DNA of 47,059 bases from Pseudonocardia sp. TRM90224 (GTDB lineage: Bacteria > Actinomycetota > Actinomycetes > Mycobacteriales > Pseudonocardiaceae). The stretch is from the NCBI RefSeq assembly GCF_021245725.1, contig NZ_JAJGSX010000055.1, forward strand, positions 1 to 47,059, written 5' to 3'. Shown one piece after another: positions 16,134 to 22,874 of the stretch; position 1 is the stretch's first letter; each line of letters begins with the position of its first letter. The notes under the pieces were generated by a model. That model was not told the origin of the DNA and did no database searches. It worked only from the letters and a program-made list of their open reading frames with translations. The position numbers were made by a program, and so were the translations under genes.

Positions 16134-16937
16134 GTGGTCAAATCCGTACTCACCCGGCGGGCGGAGAACTTCTCCGCCTGGTACCAGGATGTCGTTTCTC
16201 GCGCCGAAATGGCCGAGAACGGCCCGGCCCGGGGGAGCATGGTCATCCGACCGTGGGGGTACGCGATCTGGGAGCTCATGCAGGCCGACATGGACCGTCG
16301 GATCAAGGCCACCGGGGCGCTGAACACGGCGTTTCCGCTGTTCATCCCCATGAGCTTCCTGGAGAAGGAGAAGCAGCACGTCGAGGGCTTCTCCCCCGAG
16401 CTCGCCGTCGTCACGCACGGCGGCGGGGAGCAGCTCACCGAACCGCTGGTGGTTCGCCCCACCTCCGAAACGGTCATCAACCACTATTTCGCGAAGTGGA
16501 TCCAGTCGCATCGCGACCTGCCGATGATGCTCAATCTGTGGAACAACGTGGTGCGCTGGGAACTGCGCCCACGGCTGTTCCTGCGCAACACCGAATTCCT
16601 CTGGCAGGAAGGTCACACCGCACACGCGACCCACGCGGAGGCAGCCGAAGAGGCGCTGCGGATGCTGGAGGTCTACCGGCTGTTCATGGAGGAGTCGCTG
16701 GCGATCTCGGTGGTGACGGGCGAGAAGTCGCCGGGCGAGCGGTTCGCCGGCGCCGAGCACACCTTCACGTGCGAGGCGCTGATGGGCGACGGCAAGGCGC
16801 TGCAAATGGGGACGAGCCACAACCTCGGCCACAACTTCGCGCGCGCCTTCGACATCCAGTACCTCGACGCCGAGGGCGAGCGCCGGCACGCCGCCACGAC
16901 GTCGTGGGGCACATCGGCGCGGATGATCGCGGCATGA
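16134..16937 (+). CDS. Prolyl-tRNA synthetase (archaeal/eukaryotic type), catalytic part of a split gene
   Basis: This 267-residue ORF encodes the class II catalytic domain of short, archaeal-type ProRS: FSAWYQDVVSRAEMAENGP, GSMVIRPWGYAIWELMQADM, PLVVRPTSETVINHYFAKWI, RWELRPRLFLRNTEFLWQEG (motif 2) then HTAHAT, and MGTSHNLGHNFARAFDIQY. It stops at SWGTSARMIAA. In intact family members the chain continues as IMVHGDD, which is exactly where the next ORF begins. There is no INS editing insertion, as expected for this type. The start is taken as the GTG at 16134. Most actinobacteria use a bacterial-type ProRS for housekeeping, so this is probably a second enzyme. Confidence 0.85.
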   Translation: MVKSVLTRRAENFSAWYQDVVSRAEMAENGPARGSMVIRPWGYAIWELMQADMDRRIKATGALNTAFPLFIPMSFLEKEKQHVEGFSPELAVVTHGGGEQLTEPLVVRPTSETVINHYFAKWIQSHRDLPMMLNLWNNVVRWELRPRLFLRNTEFLWQEGHTAHATHAEAAEEALRMLEVYRLFMEESLAISVVTGEKSPGERFAGAEHTFTCEALMGDGKALQMGTSHNLGHNFARAFDIQYLDAEGERRHAATTSWGTSARMIAA

Positions 16938-17566
16938 TCATGGTGCACGGCGACGACCACGGGTTGCGCCTCCCTCCGACGATCGCGCCGCACCAGGTGG
17001 TCGTCCTCCAGCTCGACGACAACAGTGACAACGACAGCAGCGAGGTCGCCGACGCCGCCGCCCGCATCGTCGCGGAGCTGCGCGCCGCGGGCGTCCGGGC
17101 GCACCTCGACGCCCGCACCCACACGTCGTTCGGCCGCCGCTCCGTCGACTGGGAGCTGAAGGGCGTCCCGGTCCGGATCGAGCTGGGCGCGCGGGAGCTC
17201 GCCTCGGGGCAGGCCACGCTGGTGCGTCGCGACGACCGCAGCAAGGGCGGCGTCCCGATCGACGGCGCGGCCCGCGCCGCGGCCGCCCTGCTCGACGAGA
17301 TCCAGGAGGTGCTGCTCGCGGCATCGCGGTCGTTCCGCGAGGAGCACACCCAGCCGGTCACCGACTTCGCCGAGTTCACGCGCCGCGTCGGCGACGGCGG
17401 GCTGTTCCTCGCCGGGTGGTCCGGCACGGAGGAGTCGGAGCAAGCGCTGGGCGAGGGCACCGGCGCCACGATCCGCTGCATCGTCGACGCCGAGCCGCCG
17501 TCGCCGAGCTGCCTGATCACCGGGGCGCCCGCGAAGCACACCGTGCTGATCGGACGCGCATACTAG
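16934..17566 (+). CDS. Prolyl-tRNA synthetase, anticodon-binding and C-terminal part of a split gene
   Basis: This 210-residue ORF starts at the ATG of an ATGA overlap with the catalytic ORF. It reads MIMVHGDDHGLRLPPTIAPH, the end of motif 3 and the linker, followed by the class IIa anticodon-binding domain (QVVVLQL to about residue 110, with LGARELASGQATLVRRD) and the archaeal-type C-terminal domain (GATIRCIVDAE, CLITGAPAKHTVLIGRAY, ending in the family's terminal Tyr). The zinc-binding Cys pair usually found before GATIRC is WSGTEESE here, so the zinc site is lost. The two ORFs total 477 residues, the normal length of an intact enzyme. A single-base deletion, a -1 frameshift or a genuine two-subunit enzyme are all possible. 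Confidence 0.85.
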   Translation: MIMVHGDDHGLRLPPTIAPHQVVVLQLDDNSDNDSSEVADAAARIVAELRAAGVRAHLDARTHTSFGRRSVDWELKGVPVRIELGARELASGQATLVRRDDRSKGGVPIDGAARAAAALLDEIQEVLLAASRSFREEHTQPVTDFAEFTRRVGDGGLFLAGWSGTEESEQALGEGTGATIRCIVDAEPPSPSCLITGAPAKHTVLIGRAY

Positions 17567-17572
17567 GCCGTA

Positions 17573-19096
17573 CTAGCGCTGACGGATCGCCCTGCTGATC
17601 GTCGCGGAGATCACGGCGCGCGTGTCGGCGGGGTCGATCACGTCGTCGATCTCGAAGACCCGCGCCGCGTTCAGGGCCTTGGCGTGGTTGCGGACCTCGG
17701 CGGTCCGGTCGGCGACGGCCGCTTCGCGCTCGTCCTCGCTCATCGCGGCGAGCTCCTTGGCGTAGCCGAGCCGGACGGCACCTTCGGGGCCCATCGCGCC
17801 GAGGTGCGCGCCAGGCCACGCCACGGTCAGGAGCGGTCGGTGGGTGCTGCCGCCCAGCATCGCCTGCGCGCCGAGCCCGTAGCCGCGGCGCAGCACGACG
17901 CCGACCAGCGGGACGGTCAATCGTGCGCCGGCGTTCACCATGCGCGAGGCGTGCCGGACCAGCCCGGCGCGCTCGGCGGCGGGCCCGACCATGAAGCCCG
18001 GCGTGTCGACGAAGGAGACGACGGGCAGCCGCCACTGCTCGCACAGCCCGAAGAAGTCGGCGGCCTTCGCCGACGCGTCGGCGGTGAGGGCGCCGGCGAC
18101 GTGGGTGGACCGGTTGGCCACGATCCCGACCGGGATGCCGTCGACGCAGGCCAGCGCCGTGAGCAGCTCCGGAGCCCAACCTTCGCGCAGCCAGGTGACG
18201 CTGCTGGTGTCAGCCACGGTTTCGACGACGGGTCGGACGTCGAAGGTCTCGCGGTCGTTCGCGGGGAGGAGATCGCGCAGAGCTGTCTGGTCGTCCGCCG
18301 GGCCGGTGCTGGACGGGCCGGCGAGGTACCCGAGCACCCGACGCACGACGGCCACCGCCTCCTCCTCGTCGTCGACCACCACGTCGACGCCGCCGGTGGC
18401 CGCCTGCTCGTCGACCGGCCCGATCTCCTCCGGCGCGAACTCCCCCAGCCCACCGCCCGCGATCATCGCCGGGCCCGCCATGCCGAGGTTGGCGTCCGGC
18501 GTGGCGATCCGCAGGTCCGCGCAGCCGGCGATCACCGCGTTGCCCGCGAAGCAGCGGCCGGAGACCACGGCGATCCGCGGCACCACCCCGGCGAGCTCGC
18601 CCCACAACGCGAACGAGCCGACGTCGAGCGCCGACACGAGCGGCACGTCGACATCGCCCGGCCGGCCGCCGCCGCCCTCGGTGAAGAACACCGTGGGCAG
18701 TCCCATCCGGCCCGCCAGCTCGATGAGCCGGTCGGACTTGCGGTGACCGCGCATGCCCTGGGTGCCGGCCATGACGAGGTAGTCGTAGGAGAGCACCGCG
18801 ACCGGCCTGCCGTCGACCGTCGCCGTGCCGCCGACGATCCCGTCGGCCGGCGCCTCCACGACCAGCTCTGCGAGCGGGCGGCGCCGCTCCTGGGCAGCGG
18901 TGACGAACCGGCCGTACTCCAGGAACGATCCCTTGTCGACGAGGTCCGCGATGTTCTCCCGCGCGGTCCGGCGCCCGCGCGCGTGCCACCGCCGCACAGC
19001 GTCGGGCCGGGCCTCGTCGGTGGTGAGGAAGCGCCGCGCGAGCACCTCGGTGAGCCCCTCCGCCGGCTTCTCCTCCTCGGTCACGCCCCGCATCAT
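17573..19096 (-). CDS. Acyl-CoA carboxylase carboxyltransferase (beta) subunit
   Basis: This protein of about 507 residues has both crotonase-fold halves of the PccB/AccD family: KGSFLEYGRF, GIVGGTATVDGRPVAVLSYD and AVVSGRCFAGNAVIAGCADL in the N-half, and LPVVSFVDTPGFMVGPAAER, then RRGYGLGAQAMLGG in the C-half. It would transfer carboxyl from biotin to an acyl-CoA. No biotin carboxylase or carrier gene is in the window, so the partner is elsewhere. The substrate cannot be told. The ATG at 19096 is chosen; ATG 19093 and GTG 19084 are close alternatives. It converges on the ProRS fragment, with 6 bp between the stop codons. Confidence 0.9.
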   Translation of the reverse strand: MMRGVTEEEKPAEGLTEVLARRFLTTDEARPDAVRRWHARGRRTARENIADLVDKGSFLEYGRFVTAAQERRRPLAELVVEAPADGIVGGTATVDGRPVAVLSYDYLVMAGTQGMRGHRKSDRLIELAGRMGLPTVFFTEGGGGRPGDVDVPLVSALDVGSFALWGELAGVVPRIAVVSGRCFAGNAVIAGCADLRIATPDANLGMAGPAMIAGGGLGEFAPEEIGPVDEQAATGGVDVVVDDEEEAVAVVRRVLGYLAGPSSTGPADDQTALRDLLPANDRETFDVRPVVETVADTSSVTWLREGWAPELLTALACVDGIPVGIVANRSTHVAGALTADASAKAADFFGLCEQWRLPVVSFVDTPGFMVGPAAERAGLVRHASRMVNAGARLTVPLVGVVLRRGYGLGAQAMLGGSTHRPLLTVAWPGAHLGAMGPEGAVRLGYAKELAAMSEDEREAAVADRTAEVRNHAKALNAARVFEIDDVIDPADTRAVISATISRAIRQR

Positions 19097-19122
19097 GCCA
19101 CCGGCAATTTCGCCGCCAAGGG

Positions 19123-19152
19123 TTTCGGGCCGGCCAGCGATCCGGCTACCAT
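19123..19152 (+). promoter_or_regulatory. Putative promoter of the first Cys-rich peptide gene
   Basis: TTTCGG at 19123 and TACCAT at 19147 are separated by 18 bases. The -10 region CCGGCTACCATTC resembles CCGGCTACCGTTTC at 16078-16091 upstream of the split ProRS gene, which suggests shared promoter recognition but is a short match. Confidence 0.4.
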
Positions 19153-19197
19153 TCATCGGATGTTCGAGCCGCTGTGAGCCCTGGGGAGTGACCGCCC

Positions 19198-19389
19198 GTG
19201 TCTCGTATCGCCGATCGCATCCTTTCTCTGTTCGTCCCGAACCTGCCCGCCGAAGCGGCGCACATCTACACGCTGGAGAACGAGTGCCGGACCTGCCCGG
19301 TGCCGTTGCACTTCTCGCTCTGGTACCGCTATTGCTATCACGGCAAGTGCGGACCATGGCGGAACAACGCTGAATGCAACGGTTGCTGA
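19198..19389 (+). CDS. Small Cys-rich protein with shared N-terminal motif, peptide 1
   Basis: This 63-residue protein starts MSRIADRILSLFVP and ends in a segment with six Cys (ECRTC, YRYC, GKC, ECNGC). Its N-terminus resembles that of the 64-residue protein on the opposite strand at 19828 (RIGDRMLAVLAP). GGGGAG lies 10 bases before the GTG start. There is no signal peptide. The amphipathic N-terminus plus Cys/aromatic-rich C-terminus could be a leader and core of a ribosomally made modified peptide, or a small metal-binding protein. I do not recognise the family and no typical maturation enzyme (radical SAM, YcaO, LanB/M) lies nearby. Confidence 0.7.
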   Translation: MSRIADRILSLFVPNLPAEAAHIYTLENECRTCPVPLHFSLWYRYCYHGKCGPWRNNAECNGC

Positions 19390-19435
19390 CGGGCCCGCCC
19401 GCTCGACCATTCTCGGGTTGCGTCAGAATGGCCGC

Positions 19436-19759
19436 ATGAACCCGATCGCCATCACGCCCGGACCCGACGGCAGCTTCCGATCCACCGCAATGGTCGAGAC
19501 CGGCCGTTCCTCGCTCGTCGTCCGCCGGGCGTGGGTGACGTTCGGGTCGACGTGGGGCGAGTCACGGGTGCTGATCTCCGCGCTGGACGACGCGGGGCGG
19601 GTGATGCACCAGGGCGTGCTGGACGCCCACGTGCAGAACAACCGCCGGGTGGTGCTGGAACTGCCGTCCGGCTCGGTCATGGTCACAGTCGAGGGGCGCT
19701 GTGATCCTGGTGCGATACCGGCGGCCGGCCTGTCGGAACTGCTGCGCGACGACGACTGA
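19436..19759 (+). CDS. Hypothetical protein between the two Cys-rich peptide genes
   Basis: This 107-residue protein has no recognised domain. Sequence such as SSLVVRRAWVTFGSTWGESR, RVLISALDDAGRV and RRVVLELPSGSVMVTVEG alternates hydrophobic and polar residues and suggests a small beta-rich fold; it ends in an acidic tail. There is no signal peptide and one Cys. The ATG at 19436 is used; an in-frame ATG at 19418 would add six residues. It lies 46 bp after peptide 1 in the same direction, so the two may be co-transcribed, and is followed by a bidirectional terminator hairpin. Confidence 0.65.
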   Translation: MNPIAITPGPDGSFRSTAMVETGRSSLVVRRAWVTFGSTWGESRVLISALDDAGRVMHQGVLDAHVQNNRRVVLELPSGSVMVTVEGRCDPGAIPAAGLSELLRDDD

Positions 19760-19781
19760 GCGCGACGACCGATCGGCAAAT

Positions 19782-19813
19782 CGGTCGGGCCACCCGCTGG
19801 AGTGGCCCGACCG
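19782..19813. terminator. Bidirectional terminator hairpin
   Basis: Perfect 12-bp arms CGGTCGGGCCAC and GTGGCCCGACCG enclose an 8-base loop between the converging stop codons at 19759 and 19828. The position fits termination of both transcripts. Confidence 0.75.
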
Positions 19814-19827
19814 GTTCGCGGCACCCG

Positions 19828-20022
19828 TCAGCAGGTCGGAACGCAGTACTGGCAGTTGCAGACCTCGTGCCCGCCGCTGGAGTACCGGCAGAACATGGTG
19901 TGGTAGATCGGGCAACTCTCCTTGCGGTAGCAGTACTCCCGCATGGCACATGTCGCTCTCGCAACAGCCTTCGGCGCCAGCACGGCGAGCATGCGATCAC
20001 CGATCCGTCCCAATCGGTCCAT
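19828..20022 (-). CDS. Small Cys-rich protein with shared N-terminal motif, peptide 2
   Basis: This 64-residue protein begins MDRLGRIGDRMLAVLAP and has eight Cys in its C-terminal 41 residues (TCAMREYCYRKESC, FCRYSS, VCNCQYCVPTC), also rich in Tyr. The N-terminal pattern R-I-x-D-R-(I/M)-L-x-x-(L/F)-x-P matches peptide 1 at 19198, while the Cys-rich parts are only loosely alike. GAGGGG lies 7 bases before the ATG, and a promoter with TTCGGA and TAGCAT spaced by 16 lies upstream. No membrane or export signal is visible. Function is unknown; see the finding on the twin peptides. Confidence 0.72.
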   Translation of the reverse strand: MDRLGRIGDRMLAVLAPKAVARATCAMREYCYRKESCPIYHTMFCRYSSGGHEVCNCQYCVPTC

Positions 20023-20061
20023 CGTCGCCCCTCGATGTCGTCGACAAATTTCGGCATTGCC

Positions 20062-20089
20062 ATGCTAGCGCCGGGGGTGTCACTCCGAA
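20062..20089 (-). promoter_or_regulatory. Putative promoter of the second Cys-rich peptide gene
   Basis: On the minus strand, TTCGGA and TAGCAT are separated by 16 bases and lie 40 bp before the ATG at 20022. The surrounding 20040-20200 is clearly AT-richer than the window average. Confidence 0.5.
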
Positions 20090-20185
20090 TGCGCCATAGG
20101 GGCGAACAATACAAATCATCCGATGACCGGAACCGGCAATTATCTGTCCGAATTCGGTAATTCTGCATCACTCTCCGCACGGAAC

Positions 20186-20220
20186 ATCTCAGATCGTCCA
20201 TGACAGCTCCGATCCGAGAT
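20186..20220. promoter_or_regulatory. Inverted repeat upstream of the Gfo/Idh-AKR fusion gene
   Basis: ATCTCAGATCG and CGATCCGAGAT match 10 of 11 positions as inverted repeats with a 13-base spacer, ending 8 bp before the ATG at 20229. It is a candidate operator. A second perfect palindrome CCGAATTCGG lies at 20148-20157. No regulator gene is directly adjacent on this side; the nearest is the TetR gene at 22308. Confidence 0.5.
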
Positions 20221-20228
20221 GGCAGGGT

Positions 20229-22247
20229 ATGGGCATGACTCATCAGAGGTCGGTGGCATGGGGCATCCTCGGACCGGGACGGATCGCCCGGGCGTTCGCG
20301 GCGGACCTACCGGCCTCCCGGACCGGCCGGCTGCTCGCCGTAGGCAGCCGCGACCTCGGCAGAGCGCGGGCGTTCGCCGAGGAGCACGGCGGTGAGCGCG
20401 CTTACGGCTCGTACGAGGAGCTGCTCGCCGACCCCGACGTCGACGCCGTCTACATCGCAACACCGCACACGCAGCACGCCCAGTGGGCGATCAAGGCGGC
20501 CGAGGCGGGCAAGCACGTCCTGTGCGAGAAGCCGCTGACGGTCAACCTCGCCGAGACCATGGCGGTGCTCGAGGCCGCGAAGGAGCACGACGTCTTCCTG
20601 ATGGAGGCGTACATGTACCGCGCGCTCCCCCAGACGGCGAAGCTCGTCGAGCTGGTCCGCGAGGGCGCGATCGGCCGCGTGCACCAGATCGACGCATCGT
20701 TCGCCTTCAACGCGGAGCCGGTCGCGGGCAGCCGCACCTGGGAGCCGTCGCTCGCCGGTGGCGGCATCCTCGACGTCGGCGGCTACGCGGTCACCGCGGC
20801 CCGGCTGATCGCGGGCGCCGCGAACGGGCAGCCCGCCGCCGAGCCGACCTCGTTCAGCGCGGTCGGGACGCTCCTCGACACCTCCGGCGCGCAGAGCTCC
20901 GACGGTGTCGACGCGTGGACGGCGGCGACGTTGCAGTTCGAAGGCGGGATCAGCGCGCACCTCACCACCGGCGTCGGGCTCGCCGACATCAACCACATCC
21001 GCGTGACGGGCAGTGCGGGCTACCTGCTGGTGCCGCACCCGTGGTTGCCGGGCAAGAGCGGTGACGCCGTGATCGAGGTGCACCGCGCCGGGCAGCCGGT
21101 CGAGCGTGTCACGTTCGACGCGCCGCGGATCTACGCCTACGAGGCCGACCAGCTGGCCGAGCACGTCGCCGACCGGCAGGCACCGGCGATGACCTGGGCG
21201 GACACCCTCGCGACGATGGCCGTGCTCGACCAGTGGCGAGCCGCGATCGGGCTGACGTACCCGCGGGAGCGCCTCGACGCGGACGTCCCGCCGGTGTCCG
21301 GGCGCGCCCCGAAGCCGCGCGCCGGCAACCTGATGACGTACGGCGAGATCCCGGGCGTCGACAAGCGCGTGTCGCGGCTCGTGATGGGCTGCGACAACCA
21401 GCGGACCCTCCCGCACGGCAGCGTCATGTTCGACGACTTCGTCGAGCGGGGCGGCACCACGTTCGACACCGCTCACCACTACGGCGGCGGCCTGATGGAG
21501 CGGGTGCTCGGGCAGTGGATCCGCAACCGCGGGCTGCGCGACGACGTCGTGGTGATCGGCAAGGGCATGCACACGCCGAACAACACGCCCGATGCGATCA
21601 CGCCGCAGCTGATGGAGACGCTCGACCGGCTGCAGACCGACTACCTCGACGTCTACTTCATGCACCGCGACAACGTCGACGTGCCGGTCGCGGAGTTCGT
21701 CGACGTGCTCGACGAGCACGTCCGCGCCGGCCGGATCAGGGCGTACGGCGGTTCGAACTGGGCGCTGCCGCGGATCGCGGCGGCCAACACCTACGCGGCG
21801 TCGGCGGGCAAGCGGGGCATGGTGGCGGTCAGCAACCAGTTCAGCCTCGCCAGGACGCTCGACGTGCCGTGGAAGGGCTGCCTCGCCTCCAACGACGACA
21901 CGTCGCGCCAGTGGTTGGAGGAGAACAACTTCGTCCTGATGCCGTGGTCGAGCCAGGCCCGCGGCTTCTTCACCGGCCGCGCCGCTCCCGACGACCTGTC
22001 CGACGACGAGCTCGTGCGCTGCTGGTACAGCGACGACAACTTCGTCCGCCTGGAGCGCGCCCGCTCGCTCGCCGAGCAGCGCGGCGTCGCCCCGACAGCC
22101 GTGGCGCTGGCGTACGTCCTGCACCAGAGCTTCCCGACGTTCGCGCTGATCGGACCCCGCCGGATCAGCGAGACGGCGAGCTCCCTCGACGCGCTGAAGG
22201 TCGACCTCACGCCGGAGGAGGTCCGCTGGCTCGACCTGCGTGACTGA
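20229..22247 (+). CDS. Fusion of a Gfo/Idh/MocA dehydrogenase and an aldo-keto reductase
   Basis: This 672-residue protein carries two oxidoreductases in one chain. Residues 1-345 are a Gfo/Idh/MocA enzyme (WGILGPGRIARAFAADL, then VLCEKPLTVNLAETM with the EKP catalytic motif). Residues 365-672 are an aldo-keto reductase with the D-Y-K-H tetrad in TFDTAHHYGGG, VVVIGKGMH and DVYFMHRD. Both families act on sugars and their oxo forms with NAD(P)H, so the fusion may channel a keto-sugar between two steps. M3 at 20235 is an alternative start. No frameshift or internal stop separates the halves. A TetR gene follows at 22308. Confidence 0.9.
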   Translation: MGMTHQRSVAWGILGPGRIARAFAADLPASRTGRLLAVGSRDLGRARAFAEEHGGERAYGSYEELLADPDVDAVYIATPHTQHAQWAIKAAEAGKHVLCEKPLTVNLAETMAVLEAAKEHDVFLMEAYMYRALPQTAKLVELVREGAIGRVHQIDASFAFNAEPVAGSRTWEPSLAGGGILDVGGYAVTAARLIAGAANGQPAAEPTSFSAVGTLLDTSGAQSSDGVDAWTAATLQFEGGISAHLTTGVGLADINHIRVTGSAGYLLVPHPWLPGKSGDAVIEVHRAGQPVERVTFDAPRIYAYEADQLAEHVADRQAPAMTWADTLATMAVLDQWRAAIGLTYPRERLDADVPPVSGRAPKPRAGNLMTYGEIPGVDKRVSRLVMGCDNQRTLPHGSVMFDDFVERGGTTFDTAHHYGGGLMERVLGQWIRNRGLRDDVVVIGKGMHTPNNTPDAITPQLMETLDRLQTDYLDVYFMHRDNVDVPVAEFVDVLDEHVRAGRIRAYGGSNWALPRIAAANTYAASAGKRGMVAVSNQFSLARTLDVPWKGCLASNDDTSRQWLEENNFVLMPWSSQARGFFTGRAAPDDLSDDELVRCWYSDDNFVRLERARSLAEQRGVAPTAVALAYVLHQSFPTFALIGPRRISETASSLDALKVDLTPEEVRWLDLRD

Positions 22248-22259
22248 CACCTTCCTGTA

Positions 22260-22291
22260 CGATCGCCCTGGACGCTCGATCAGGGCGATCG
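22260..22291. promoter_or_regulatory. Perfect inverted repeat before the TetR gene, operator or terminator
   Basis: Arms CGATCGCCCTG and CAGGGCGATCG, 11 bp each with a 10-base spacer, put the half-site centres 21 bp apart (two helical turns), which suits a TetR operator. It lies 16 bp before the ATG at 22308 and 12 bp after the stop of the fusion gene, so it could also act as a terminator. Confidence 0.6.
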
Positions 22292-22307
22292 ACCAGGAGG
22301 TGTTCCG

Positions 22308-22874
22308 ATGAGCTCACCAGCGGCGATCCGCGGACAGGAGGTGCGGCAGCGGCTGCTCGCCGCCGCCGCCGCACTCATCCCCGAACGCGGCTGGACGGCC
22401 GTCAGCACGCGGGTGCTCGCCGAGCGCGCCGGCGTCACGTCGAGCGTCGTGCACTACCACTTCCGGTCGCTGCCGGAGCTGCTGAACGAGGCCGTCATCA
22501 GCGCGATGCGCGGGATGCTCGGCGAGCTCGACCCGATCCTGGACGCGTCGGGCACCCCGGCCGACACGATCGACGCGCTGCTGGCCGGGCTCGACGGCTA
22601 CTCCGGGACCGACCCGATGACGCTGCTGTTCACGGAGGCCTACCTCGCCGCCACGCGCGACGACCGGCTCCGGGCCGCGATGCTCGACGTGATCGACGAG
22701 TTCCGCGGGCAGGTCGCCGACCGGTTGCGCGCGGCCGGGATCGCGGAGCCGGAGGCGACCGCGGCGGTGGTCATGGCCACGCTCGACGGGCTGATGCTGC
22801 ACCGCTCGCTCGCCCCGGAGCAGGGACCCGTCGCGGCGGTGCTGCGCCGCCTCGTCAGCGGGCCGGCCCGATGA
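22308..22874 (+). CDS. TetR-family transcriptional regulator
   Basis: This 188-residue protein has an N-terminal TetR helix-turn-helix (about 10-57: RQRLLAAAAALIPERGWTAV, then LAERAGVTSSVVHYHF) and a C-terminal TetR_C-type domain rich in Ala and Leu. CAGGAGG precedes the ATG by 8 bases. Its TGA overlaps the ATG of the FAD monooxygenase fusion (ATGA), so the two are one operon, and it probably represses that operon through the inverted repeat at 22260-22291. The ligand is likely a substrate of the monooxygenase; this is inference. Confidence 0.92.
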   Translation: MSSPAAIRGQEVRQRLLAAAAALIPERGWTAVSTRVLAERAGVTSSVVHYHFRSLPELLNEAVISAMRGMLGELDPILDASGTPADTIDALLAGLDGYSGTDPMTLLFTEAYLAATRDDRLRAAMLDVIDEFRGQVADRLRAAGIAEPEATAAVVMATLDGLMLHRSLAPEQGPVAAVLRRLVSGPAR

